64,000 nucleotides of DNA from LMUY01 sp965199555. Lineage in GTDB: Bacteria; Pseudomonadota; Alphaproteobacteria; Acetobacterales; Acetobacteraceae. The notes below the pieces were generated by a model, which had not been told where the DNA came from, searched no databases, and saw only the letters and a list, made by a program, of their open reading frames with translations. Each line of letters starts with the position of its first letter. The stretch's first letter is position 1. Where the stretch lies: positions 164,254 to 228,253 of the forward strand of contig CBDASJ010000013.1 in the NCBI GenBank assembly GCA_965199555.1, in the 5' to 3' direction. Of this stretch, positions 42,808-50,424 are shown piece by piece. Both the position numbers and the translations under genes were made by a program.

Positions 42808-43890
42808 TTACTGGCCGGCCTTGAAGTGCTCCCACATGCGGGTGCGCGCCTTAACGGCCGCCTGGTTCACCGCCGCCACGGTGAAGGAACGGCCTAATGC
42901 CGCCGCGTCCGGATAGACGTTGGTGTCGTCGCGCACCGCCGCGGCCACCTTGTCGCGGCTGGCCGAGACGGCGTTGGGATAGTGCACGGTGTTGGTGATG
43001 CCGGTGATCACGTCGGGCTGCAGGATGTAGTTGATGAACTGCATCGCCAAGGCCGGGTGCGGCGCATCCTTCGGCACCGCCAGCATGTCGAACCAAAGCT
43101 GCGTGAACTCCTTCGGCGCGACATAGGTCACCTTGTCCCGCTTGGCTTCGGCGGCGCGGGCGCTGGCCTGGATCACGTCGCCGGAATAATCCATCACCAC
43201 GCAGGTCGTGCCGGACGCCAGGGCTTCCAGCGCGCCACCGCTGGCAAAGGTGCGGATGTACGGGCGGATCGCCATCAGCGTCTTTTCCACCTCCGCCAAA
43301 TCCTTCGGGTCCGTGCTGGACGGGTCGTGGTGCAGGTATTTCAGCACGGTGGGGATCACGTCGGTGGCGCTGTCCATCATGGTGATGCCGCAGGGCGCCA
43401 GCTTCCTGGCGTTTTCCGGCTTGAACAGCAGGTCCCAGCTATCGACCGGCGCGTCGGGGAACAGGGCGTTGATCTTCGACGGGATCTCCCCCAGGCCGAT
43501 CGTGCCCCAAAGGTAGATCGCGCCGTATCTGTTGCCCGGGTCGCTGGTTTCGACGCGCTTGAGCAACGCCGGGTCTTCCCCGGTCAGGTTCGGGATCGCC
43601 GCCTTGTCCATCGGTTGCAGCGCACCGGCCGCGATCAGGCGGGAAAAGGTCGGCTCCGAGGTCGGCACGATGACGTCGTAGCCGGCATGGCCAGCCAGCA
43701 TCTTGCCTTCCAACGTTTCCAGGCTGTCATAGGTGTCGGACACGACCCTGGCGCCGGTGAGCTTCTCGAACCCGGCAATGGCCTGTGGGTCCATGTAGTC
43801 GGTCCAATTATACAGGTTGAGCACCTTGTCCTCGGCGCGCGCGCCGCAGACCGTCAACGAGAGCAACGCCGCCACCAGCAAACGCTTCAT
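42808..43890 (-). CDS. polyamine-type periplasmic binding protein, PotF/PotD-like
   Basis: A 360-residue periplasmic solute-binding protein with a signal peptide (MKRLLVAALLSLTVCGARA). The family start is VLNLYNWTDYMDPQAIAGFE, followed by SDTYDSLETLEGKMLAGHAG, DVIVPTSEPTFSRLI and WGTIGLGEIPSKI, all as in PotF/PotD. It should bind a polyamine or similar cation for the ATPase encoded next. PotF-like proteins can also act as chemosensory binding proteins. Membrane components are not in this window. Confidence 0.9.
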   Translation of the reverse strand: MKRLLVAALLSLTVCGARAEDKVLNLYNWTDYMDPQAIAGFEKLTGARVVSDTYDSLETLEGKMLAGHAGYDVIVPTSEPTFSRLIAAGALQPMDKAAIPNLTGEDPALLKRVETSDPGNRYGAIYLWGTIGLGEIPSKINALFPDAPVDSWDLLFKPENARKLAPCGITMMDSATDVIPTVLKYLHHDPSSTDPKDLAEVEKTLMAIRPYIRTFASGGALEALASGTTCVVMDYSGDVIQASARAAEAKRDKVTYVAPKEFTQLWFDMLAVPKDAPHPALAMQFINYILQPDVITGITNTVHYPNAVSASRDKVAAAVRDDTNVYPDAAALGRSFTVAAVNQAAVKARTRMWEHFKAGQ

Positions 43891-44155
43891 CAGGAAACCT
43901 CGGACAGGACCGTCTGGCTTTTACCGGCCTCCAAGCCGCTCCGTCACCCCTAAAACAAGGCAAGGCAAAGCCATCGGCTGACGCTGCGACCCCGCTTCCT
44001 CGGAGGCGCCTGGCTGACGCAGGACGGTCCATCTCGCTGGACATGGGATTGTATTCCGTGGCCGAGCCGCCATCTCCAACGCATCGTTTGCCGGTTTCTC
44101 GGGCGCAAGCGGCTGAGAGACGCGCCGCGCTCTCGCCTGCATGCGGGAGAGTGCC

Positions 44156-44878
44156 ATGGCATCCGACACGGCCCCTATCGGGCCTACGTTTCGCAACGAC
44201 CTTCTCAAGGCCCTGTCCCACGCGGACGTCGAGCGGCTGAACCCGCATCTGCAACGCGTGACGTTGGTGCTGGAACAAACGCTGCACGAGCCCGGCGAGC
44301 ACATGGACCACGTCTACTTCCCCGAAAGCGGCGTCGTTTCGCTCACCGCCGATACCAGGGATAACGGCCTGGTGGAGGTCGGCATGACCGGTTGGGAGGG
44401 CGTGGTCGGCGCTTCGGTCAGCCTCAACCCGGACGCCATCGCCATCCACAACGCGGTGGTGCAGGTGCCCGGCCAGGCCACGCGGATGCGGACGGCGGCC
44501 TTCACCGAGGCGCTGGAGCAGTCGGCTTCCTTCCGGAACCGCTGTCTGCGCTACGTGCAGGTGCTCATGGTGCAGACGTCGCAGGCGGCCGCGTGCAACG
44601 CCCGGCACGAGTTGACCGAGCGGCTGGCGCGCTGGCTGCTGATGAGCCGCGACCGGCTTGACGGCGACGAGATGCCGATGACGCAGGAATTCCTGAGTCG
44701 GATGCTCGGCGTTCGCCGCACCGGCGTGTCGCTGATCGCGAACACGCTGCAATCCACCGGCGCGATCCGGCAGTCCCGCGGCCGCATCACGATCCTCGAC
44801 CGCGACTTGCTCGAAGCCGAGGCATGCAACTGCTACCGCTTCATTGAAGAAAGTCGGCGCAAGATCATGACCAGGTAA
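44156..44878 (+). CDS. Crp/Fnr family transcriptional regulator
   Basis: A 240-residue regulator with a cyclic-nucleotide-binding-like beta roll (LHEPGEHMDHVYFPESGVVS and LVEVGMTGWEGVVGAS, residues about 35-130) and a C-terminal winged helix-turn-helix (MTQEFLSRMLGVRRTGVSLI, about residues 175-195). No Cys cluster for an Fe-S centre is visible, so it is not an Fnr-type oxygen sensor. This subgroup, with PESGVVS and TGWEGVVG, is frequent in alphaproteobacteria and often multicopy. I choose the ATG at 44156, where GGGAG lies eight bases before it. Confidence 0.88.
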   Translation: MASDTAPIGPTFRNDLLKALSHADVERLNPHLQRVTLVLEQTLHEPGEHMDHVYFPESGVVSLTADTRDNGLVEVGMTGWEGVVGASVSLNPDAIAIHNAVVQVPGQATRMRTAAFTEALEQSASFRNRCLRYVQVLMVQTSQAAACNARHELTERLARWLLMSRDRLDGDEMPMTQEFLSRMLGVRRTGVSLIANTLQSTGAIRQSRGRITILDRDLLEAEACNCYRFIEESRRKIMTR

Positions 44879-44900
44879 GAGCAGCGTTATGACCGGCAGC

Positions 44901-44916
44901 GAACTTAACTAAGTTC
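44901..44916. promoter_or_regulatory. 16-base perfect dyad GAACTTA-AC-TAAGTTC
   Basis: Seven-base arms around a two-base centre, in an AT-rich patch unusual for this DNA, 22 bases after the Crp-type gene and about 70 bases before the next small gene. It could be an operator for the downstream small-gene/kinase unit or a weak terminator stem; no U-run follows directly. Confidence 0.4.
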
Positions 44917-44984
44917 TAAAACGAAATTTGTTATGAACTGCATTTTGCGTTTCTGACGATTTCCTCTCCCCCCAGGAACAGCCC

Positions 44985-45434
44985 TTGACTGACGAGCGTG
45001 TGAATTACATGGGTTGCGCTGCTATTCCGACAGCAACGGGACTTCGCGCGATGCTTAGTCAGAACCTCTTGGAATTTGACGGCGACAGCGCATTGTCGCT
45101 GGACGGCCGCGACGTGCGGCTGCTTGTGCAGGAAAAATCGGGATCGGCCGTGTTCACGGTGCGGCGGCGTTTCACCAGTCGGCCGGTATGCCCGCCGGAC
45201 ATCATCGTGTCCGGCATCAGCGGCAGCGTCCGGCAAGCGATGGCGGACGCGGCGCATGCCGCGGCGCGGCTGGCACCGTCCGGCAACCCCGGCAGGCGCG
45301 CTGCTGCCGGCACGCGGCACAGAAAGGCGGCGGAGTTCGACCCGGACCACCTCCCCCTCACCGGGGCCGATCCCGCGCTCTGCCGGACTGCAAAGTCCAG
45401 CGCACGGAGTTCCGTCGGGGAGGTCTTCGCGTGA
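44985..45434 (+). CDS. hypothetical protein, up to 149 aa
   Basis: An open frame linked by a GTGA overlap to the next small gene. The longest form starts at a TTG with AGGA seven bases before it; ATGs at 45009 or 45051 are possible. From the latter the protein starts MLSQNLLEFDGDSALSLDGR and continues with short beta segments (DVRLLVQEKSGSAVFTVRRR), then an Ala/Arg-rich helix and a disordered tail. I do not recognise it; a small alpha/beta domain of the kind annotated as DUF in alphaproteobacteria is likely. Translation is supported mainly by coupling to the genes after it. Confidence 0.45.
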   Translation: MTDERVNYMGCAAIPTATGLRAMLSQNLLEFDGDSALSLDGRDVRLLVQEKSGSAVFTVRRRFTSRPVCPPDIIVSGISGSVRQAMADAAHAAARLAPSGNPGRRAAAGTRHRKAAEFDPDHLPLTGADPALCRTAKSSARSSVGEVFA

Positions 45435-45694
45435 CGGCACTGCTCGACACCAACGTCCACGTCCAGGTCAACGGGACCACGGTCGCCGGAACATACGAGG
45501 TCGTCGGTGACGTGGTCACGCTGAGGAGTGCCGATTTCGGCGATCGCTCGGCGGTCCTGGGCGGGGGGAACCCGCCAACGGTGGCGGAGCAGATGCTGCG
45601 CGACATGGCCGAGCAGGCGATGCGACGCAGCGACGTCCCCTTTCTGCGGGATGACAGCAGCGTGGCGCGACCGATCGTAGACTCAAGTGACTAG
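45431..45694 (+). CDS. hypothetical protein, 87 aa
   Basis: GTG start overlapping the upstream stop, and an eight-base overlap with the start of the histidine kinase gene. The first half is beta-like (VHVQVNGTTVAGTYEVVGDV then VTLRSADFGDRSAVLGG); the second is a helix with PTVAEQMLRDMAEQAMRR. This layout, a small strand-rich domain followed by a helix, resembles small uncharacterised proteins of Acetobacteraceae-type genomes. The tight coupling suggests an accessory to the kinase. Confidence 0.5.
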   Translation: MTALLDTNVHVQVNGTTVAGTYEVVGDVVTLRSADFGDRSAVLGGGNPPTVAEQMLRDMAEQAMRRSDVPFLRDDSSVARPIVDSSD

Positions 45695-46892
45695 CATCCA
45701 GTCCCGCGACCACGGCTCCCTCGTGGAACTGGTTGAGCCTTCGTCCCTGACAGACGAGGTGGCGCGCTTGCGGCGCTACGGCGAAATCCTCGCCGATTTC
45801 TCACGCATGACGTCCGACGCCACCAGCGTGGATCGTTTGTTGCAGTTCGCTTGCAGCCAGGCCGCCCGCGGGATCGGCGTCGGTCACACCAAGATCATGC
45901 GCTACCGCCCTGAAACCGGGGACCTGCTAATGGTGGCGGGGGTGGGCTGGAAGCCGGGCGTGGTCGGGCACACCGTGTTCGGAACGGACCTCGCGTCACC
46001 GCCCGGCCGCGCCCTGCAGACCCGCCAGTTGGTGATGCAGCACGACGCCCCGAACGATCCGGAGTTCCGCTATGCGCCGGTGTTACGCGACCACGGCATC
46101 GCCTCCTTGCTGAATGCGCCGGTCGGCGTCGATGGCGCGATCTGGGGCGTGCTGGAGGTGGACAGCGTGGCCCCGCGGCACTTCAGCGCCGACGACGAAT
46201 GGTTCCTGACCGCGTTCGGCAACGTGCTCGGCCTGGTGCTTCACGGCCGCACCAGCCTGCAACGCGCCAGCGAGGCCGAGGCGAGCACCGCGCGCGCCCT
46301 GGTGGAAAGCCAAACGCTGCTGGAGGAACTGCGCCATCGCAGCAAGAACGACCTCCAGCTCGTCTTGGCCATGCTGGTCATGCAGAAGCGCAAGCAAACG
46401 GACGAGCAGGCGCGCCGCGGCTTCGACCACATCATGGACCGGGTGGCGGCGATCGGCCTGGCGCACGACCAGCTCGCCCCGGGGCAAGACCTCGGCAGGG
46501 TGGAGCTGGCCGACTACCTCCAGGCGCTGTGCGGCAATTTGGAACAGCGCCGCGAGAACATCCACATCGAGGCCCGGCTGACCCGCGCCGAGGTGTCGCA
46601 CGAGCAGGCGGTGTCGCTGGGGCTGATCGTCAACGAGCTGGTGACCAACGCGCTGAAATACGCCTTTCCCGACGACCGGAGCGGCACCATCCAGGTCGGC
46701 TTCAAGGTCGCGCCGCTGGGCAATGGCTGCCTGCACGTGCGCGACGACGGCATCGGCATGGGGCCGCCCCGCCCGGGCAGCTCCGGCACGGAACTGGTCA
46801 ACCGCCTGGTCCAGCAGATCGGCGGCCGGGTGGAACGGCATCAGGTGGAGCGTGGCACCGCGTTCGCCATCAGCTTCCCGCTGGTCGGCTGA
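45687..46892 (+). CDS. GAF-domain sensor histidine kinase, HisKA_2 type
   Basis: A 401-residue soluble sensor kinase with a GTG start. Residues about 30-185 form a GAF domain (FACSQAARGIGVGHTKIMRY, LLNAPVGVDGAIWGVLEVDS). Residues about 205-280 are the HisKA_2 dimerisation helix with phosphoacceptor His217 in EELRHRSKNDLQ. The HATPase has N-box LGLIVNELVTNALKYAFP, G1 DDGIGM and GTELVNRLVQQIGG. Kinases of this kind often act in alphaproteobacterial general stress or light/redox signalling, but no PhyR, NepR or EcfG gene is nearby. Cytoplasmic, no membrane segment. Confidence 0.88.
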   Translation: MTSIQSRDHGSLVELVEPSSLTDEVARLRRYGEILADFSRMTSDATSVDRLLQFACSQAARGIGVGHTKIMRYRPETGDLLMVAGVGWKPGVVGHTVFGTDLASPPGRALQTRQLVMQHDAPNDPEFRYAPVLRDHGIASLLNAPVGVDGAIWGVLEVDSVAPRHFSADDEWFLTAFGNVLGLVLHGRTSLQRASEAEASTARALVESQTLLEELRHRSKNDLQLVLAMLVMQKRKQTDEQARRGFDHIMDRVAAIGLAHDQLAPGQDLGRVELADYLQALCGNLEQRRENIHIEARLTRAEVSHEQAVSLGLIVNELVTNALKYAFPDDRSGTIQVGFKVAPLGNGCLHVRDDGIGMGPPRPGSSGTELVNRLVQQIGGRVERHQVERGTAFAISFPLVG

Positions 46893-46914
46893 GGCGCGAC
46901 GCGCGCCGGCACGC

Positions 46915-48501
46915 TCAGCCCCGCCGGACGTTCCAGAACACGGGCAGGCCCTTCAACGTGCCGGTCAGGCTGCGTTGCTGGACGGTGGACTGGAAATACT
47001 GGCCCAGCGGCAGGAACGGCACGTCGGCGAACGCTTGCAGCTGCAGGGCCTTGCCGATCTTCTGCTGCGCCGCCAGGTCCGGCGCGTTGAACCACTCGGC
47101 CCGCAGCGTTTCCAGCTTGGGCGCTTCCGGCCAGCCGAACCAGGATTGCGCGCCGTTGCCGCGCATGCCTTGGCTGTTCGCCGGGCTTGCCATGTCGATG
47201 CCGGTGAAGGTGGAAAAGAACACGCTCCACCCGCCCTTGTCGAGCGGCGCCTTGCTGGCCCGGCGCTGGATGATGGTGCCCCAATCCGTCGTCTGCTGGT
47301 CCACGTTCATGCCGCAGCGGCGCAGCATGTCCGCCCCGACATTGCCCAGCGCGCCGAGCGTCGGGAAGTCGGAAGCGACCATCACCACGACGCGCTCCCC
47401 CTTGTAGCCGGCGGCGGCCAACTCGCGCTTCACCTTGTCGAAATCGCGCGGGGAGGTCAGCGCCGCCATGCCGGCGTCGCTGGCCAGCGGGGTGTTTGCC
47501 GGGAAGAAGCCGAGGTCGGTGCGATATGCGGCGGTGTCGTCGCCGGCCACCGCCGCCATGAAGTCCGCCTGGTTCACCGCGCCCAGCAGCGCCCGGCGGA
47601 TCGCCGGGTTGTCGAACGGCGGCAGCAACTGGTTGAAGCGCAGGAAGCCGCAATTGCCCGTGGTTTCCACCACGAAGGTTTGCAGCTTCGGGTCGCGCGA
47701 CAGCAGCGGCTTCTGGTCGAAATCCAGCTTCTCCCACCAATCCATCTCGCCGCGCTGCATCGCCGCCGTGGCCGTCGCAGTGTCGGGGATCACGGTCCAC
47801 TCCACCCGGTCGAAGAACGCGTGCTTCGGCCCGGCGGTCCAGTCCGGCGTGCCGTTCGGCCGGGGCAGGTAACCGTCGAACTTGGCATAGGCCACGCGGG
47901 AGCCGGACACACGCTCGTCCTGAAGGAAGCGGAACGGCCCGCTGCCGACCATTTCCGTGATCTGCTTGAACGGATCGGTCTGCGCCAGCCGCTCCGGCAT
48001 GATCGGGCACATGTTCGGCCCGGCCTTGCCCAACGCGTCCGGCAGCAGGGGAAACGGTGCCTTCAACCGGAACAGGATGGTCTGGTCGTCGGGCGCGGAA
48101 AGCTCGTCCACCACCGCCATCAGCGATTGCCCGAAGGAGTCCCGCTTGCCCCAGCGATTGATGGAAGCGACGCAGTCGCGCGCGAGCACCGGCGTGCCAT
48201 CGTGGAAGCGCAGGCCGCCGCGCAGCCCCAGCCGCCACACCTGGCGGTCGTCCTCCACCACCGCGCCGCTCACCATCTGCGGCTGCGGCCGGAACGCACC
48301 GTCCGTGCCGTACAGCGTGTCGAACACCATGAAGGCGTGGTTGCGGGTGACGTAGGCGGAGGTCCAGACCGGGTCGACCACGGCCAGGTCGGCCTGCGGG
48401 ATGAACCGCAGCGTCGTGTCCGCCGCCGCGCGCACGATCGCCGGGGCGGCGAGCACGCTGGCGCCCGCGGCTTGCAGGAGGCGTCGGCGGGGCAGGGTCA
48501 T
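46915..48501 (-). CDS. ABC transporter substrate-binding protein, family 5 (peptide/nickel type), Tat-exported
   Basis: A 528-residue periplasmic binding protein of the SBP_bac_5 (DppA/OppA) class. The N-terminus PRRRLLQAAGASVLAAPAIV is a twin-arginine-type signal. Typical segments are LRFIPQADLAVVDPVWTSAY, LRGGLRFHDGTPVLARDCV and AIRRALLGAVNQADFM. I place the start at the ATG at 48501, where TGGAG precedes it. No permease or ATPase gene adjoins, so it is an orphan that must use a transporter encoded elsewhere. It is convergent with the kinase gene. Confidence 0.88.
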   Translation of the reverse strand: MTLPRRRLLQAAGASVLAAPAIVRAAADTTLRFIPQADLAVVDPVWTSAYVTRNHAFMVFDTLYGTDGAFRPQPQMVSGAVVEDDRQVWRLGLRGGLRFHDGTPVLARDCVASINRWGKRDSFGQSLMAVVDELSAPDDQTILFRLKAPFPLLPDALGKAGPNMCPIMPERLAQTDPFKQITEMVGSGPFRFLQDERVSGSRVAYAKFDGYLPRPNGTPDWTAGPKHAFFDRVEWTVIPDTATATAAMQRGEMDWWEKLDFDQKPLLSRDPKLQTFVVETTGNCGFLRFNQLLPPFDNPAIRRALLGAVNQADFMAAVAGDDTAAYRTDLGFFPANTPLASDAGMAALTSPRDFDKVKRELAAAGYKGERVVVMVASDFPTLGALGNVGADMLRRCGMNVDQQTTDWGTIIQRRASKAPLDKGGWSVFFSTFTGIDMASPANSQGMRGNGAQSWFGWPEAPKLETLRAEWFNAPDLAAQQKIGKALQLQAFADVPFLPLGQYFQSTVQQRSLTGTLKGLPVFWNVRRG

Positions 48502-48570
48502 GGCGGCTCCATCATCTGACGGCGCCACCCTCCCGCGATCGCGCGCCGGAGAAAAGGGGCTTGTTTCCCG

Positions 48571-49140
48571 CTACGGCACCGCCAGCGCCGGTTCGGGCGC
48601 GGCGGCTTGGGGCGATGCCAGCGGCGTGGCGGCGACCGGCTGGGTTGGCGGGTCAACCGGCTGGGTTTTCGGCTCCGGCGGCGCCGGGTCCAGCGTGACG
48701 GTGTAGTCCGGCACGATGCGCGCCTGGTTGCCGGCGATCACCAGCACCTTCTGGCCGATTTCCAGCGGCCGGGCATCCTGCTGCGTCACCGACAACAGGT
48801 CGCCGTTCGACTTGCGCACGACATACTCGAACGCAGTGGTGTTGCCGGCGCCCTTCTCCACCGCGGTGCCGACCAGGCCGCCCACCACCGAACCGCCGAG
48901 CGCGCCGAAGGCGGAGGTGACGCCGGTGCCGGCCTGCGACCCGGCGATGCCACCAGCCGCCGCGCCGGCCACCGCCCCCGTGGCGCCGGACGCCACGACA
49001 CCCACGGAGCGGCGTCCGATCACCACGGCCTGGTCGACCTTGTTGGCCTGCTGCACGGCGGTGCTGTTGTAGGAGTTCGCCGAATAATCCGGATGGCACG
49101 CGGCGAGTGCCAAGGTGGCGAGAACGACGAAACGAGACAA
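48571..49140 (-). CDS. glycine-zipper outer-membrane lipoprotein (SlyB/PcP-like)
   Basis: A 189-residue lipoprotein. The start is a TTG (49138-49140) with TGGAG before it. The short signal ends in a lipobox LALAAC at residue 15. Residues about 40-100 contain VVIGRRSVGVVASGATGAVA followed by a GxxxG-rich double membrane-like zipper (AAAGGIAGSQAGTG and GGSVVGGLVGTAVEKG), as in SlyB/PcP proteins. A small beta domain (YVVRKSNGDLLSVTQQ, then VLVIAGNQARIVPDY) follows, and the tail is Pro/Ala-rich. Probably an envelope-stabilising outer-membrane protein. Confidence 0.83.
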   Translation of the reverse strand: MSRFVVLATLALAACHPDYSANSYNSTAVQQANKVDQAVVIGRRSVGVVASGATGAVAGAAAGGIAGSQAGTGVTSAFGALGGSVVGGLVGTAVEKGAGNTTAFEYVVRKSNGDLLSVTQQDARPLEIGQKVLVIAGNQARIVPDYTVTLDPAPPEPKTQPVDPPTQPVAATPLASPQAAAPEPALAVP

Positions 49141-49213
49141 CGCGGCGCTCCATCGCGGTTCGCCGCCTGTTTAGGAACGCCGTTCGGCCGGGGCAAGGAT
49201 GGGGCGCGTATCT

Positions 49214-49237
49214 CCCTCTCCCGCCAGCGGGAGAGGG
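49214..49237. repeat. single REP-like palindrome, copy 5
   Basis: A lone unit with perfect 11-base arms, CCCTCTCCCGC and GCGGGAGAGGG around two bases, followed on the plus strand by TTTTT. It lies between the DUF2852 gene end and the start of the lipoprotein gene. Unlike the paired copies it lacks the CACCCTCACC tail. Confidence 0.8.
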
Positions 49238-49280
49238 TTTTTGGCCCGGGTAGGTTCAGTGCGATCGCCCGGGGAGCAGG

Positions 49281-49676
49281 CTAGGCCTGGGAGCGGTCGT
49301 CCGTGCGGGCCGGGCGCTGGCGGCGGTCGGCCATGAACTGGTCGAACTCCTGCTTGTCGCGGGCCTGGCGCAGGCGGTCCAGGTATTCCACGAACTCCTT
49401 CTGCTCGTCTTCCAGGCGGCGCAGCGTTTCCGAGCGGTACTCGTCGAACGCCCGGTTGCCGGACGGCGGCGCGTAGGAGAAGCCATTGGCGTGGCGACCG
49501 AACGAGTCGGGAAAGCGCCAGCGCCCCCGCTCCATCCCGCGCCCGCGGCGGCGGCCGAACGCGCAGTAGGCAAGCACGGCCAAACCGACCGGCCACCAAA
49601 GCCAGAACGACAGGACCGTGATGGCGATCCAGGCCGGACGGCCGATATCGTCAAGGCGCGACGTGCTGAAGGACAT
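49281..49676 (-). CDS. DUF2852 family membrane protein
   Basis: A 131-residue protein with one membrane-embedded hydrophobic region (WIAITVLSFWLWWPVGLAVL, residues about 16-40) followed by the conserved GRRRGR basic patch, a GFSYAPPSGNRAFDEYRSET segment and a charged, coiled-coil-like helix (LRRLEDEQKEFVEYLDRL). This matches the DUF2852 architecture common in alphaproteobacteria. I use the ATG at 49676, with GGAG before it. A 21-base palindrome lies 16 bases upstream, beside a TetR-type gene. Confidence 0.85.
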   Translation of the reverse strand: MSFSTSRLDDIGRPAWIAITVLSFWLWWPVGLAVLAYCAFGRRRGRGMERGRWRFPDSFGRHANGFSYAPPSGNRAFDEYRSETLRRLEDEQKEFVEYLDRLRQARDKQEFDQFMADRRQRPARTDDRSQA

Positions 49677-49691
49677 GGGGGAACTCCGCGG

Positions 49692-49712
49692 GTGAATGTT
49701 AATCACATTCAC
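49692..49712. promoter_or_regulatory. perfect dyad upstream of DUF2852 gene
   Basis: Arms GTGAATGT and ACATTCAC around the five-base centre TAATC. The size and symmetry fit an operator for a TetR-type dimer, and the TetR gene begins 664 bases away on the same strand, with only this 82-base gap between the two genes. Confidence 0.5.
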
Positions 49713-49758
49713 ATAGATGCCGCGTCCACCCTGGCAGGTAAAGCCGCTCACGAATATG

Positions 49759-50376
49759 TTATTGCCCGAGGCCGAGCGAGCGCAAATACACCAGCAGCCC
49801 CGCTTCCAGCAGGTCTTCCGCCGACATCGGCAGCGGCCGCCGCCCGGGCGAGGGCGGCCCGGTAAACAGCGCCGCGGTGCCGTGGCACAGCGACCAGACA
49901 TGCAGCGCCACCATCAAGGCCGGCGGGCGGTTCTTGCCCGGCCCGGCGGCACAGGCCGCATCCGCGGCGCCGCGGATCACCGCGAAGGCGGCGTCGGCGG
50001 CGCTGCGGAGCGACGGGTCGGTGTCACCGGGCACGCCGTCGAACATCGCCGCATAGGCGGCAGGGTCCTGCCGGGCAAAGCGCAGATAAGCCCGGCCGCA
50101 CCGTTCGATCGCGGCCGCAGGGTCGGGCTGGCCGCCATTCCATGCGTCCAGCAGGTCGTCCCGCAGCCGCTCGAACCCGCGCCGCGCCAACTCCGCCACC
50201 AGCGCGCCCCGGTCGCGGAAATGCCGATAGGGTGCGGCGGGGCTGACGCCGGCGGCGCGGGCCAGCTCGGCAAAGGCGAACCCGCCCAAACCGCGCTCGG
50301 CAATCAGGCGGCGAGCGGCCTCGACAAGCGCCTCGCGCAAATTGCCGTGGTGGTAGCTGTCGCGGCCGAAACTCAT
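49759..50376 (-). CDS. TetR family transcriptional regulator
   Basis: A 205-residue regulator. The helix-turn-helix spans residues about 12-55 (NLREALVEAARRLIAERG, then FAELARAAGVSPAAPYRHF). The C-terminal domain (AYLRFARQDPAAYAAMFDG and ALMVALHVWSLCHGTAALF) is of the WHG/TetR_C_33 type, where ligands are usually small hydrophobic molecules. A near-perfect 23-base palindrome overlaps its own start codon, suggesting autoregulation. DUF2852 follows on the same strand. Confidence 0.88.
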   Translation of the reverse strand: MSFGRDSYHHGNLREALVEAARRLIAERGLGGFAFAELARAAGVSPAAPYRHFRDRGALVAELARRGFERLRDDLLDAWNGGQPDPAAAIERCGRAYLRFARQDPAAYAAMFDGVPGDTDPSLRSAADAAFAVIRGAADAACAAGPGKNRPPALMVALHVWSLCHGTAALFTGPPSPGRRPLPMSAEDLLEAGLLVYLRSLGLGQ

Positions 50377-50395
50377 GTGAACAGGGCTTACATGA
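50373..50395. promoter_or_regulatory. operator-like palindrome over the TetR start codon
   Basis: TCATGTGA (50373-50380) and TTACATGA (50388-50395) are inverted with seven of eight positions matching, around ACAGGGC. It covers the initiation codon of the TetR gene, a typical place for autoregulatory binding. Confidence 0.5.
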
Positions 50396-50424
50396 CCTGG
50401 GTGCGTCTGGACACTCTCGGCGGC

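Noticed and set aside
48521..48535. Possible remnant of the REP-like repeat (GGCGCCACCCTCC) before the solute-binding protein gene
   Set aside because: Only about a dozen bases match the tail of the repeat and no palindromic arm is left, so it is within chance in GC-rich DNA.
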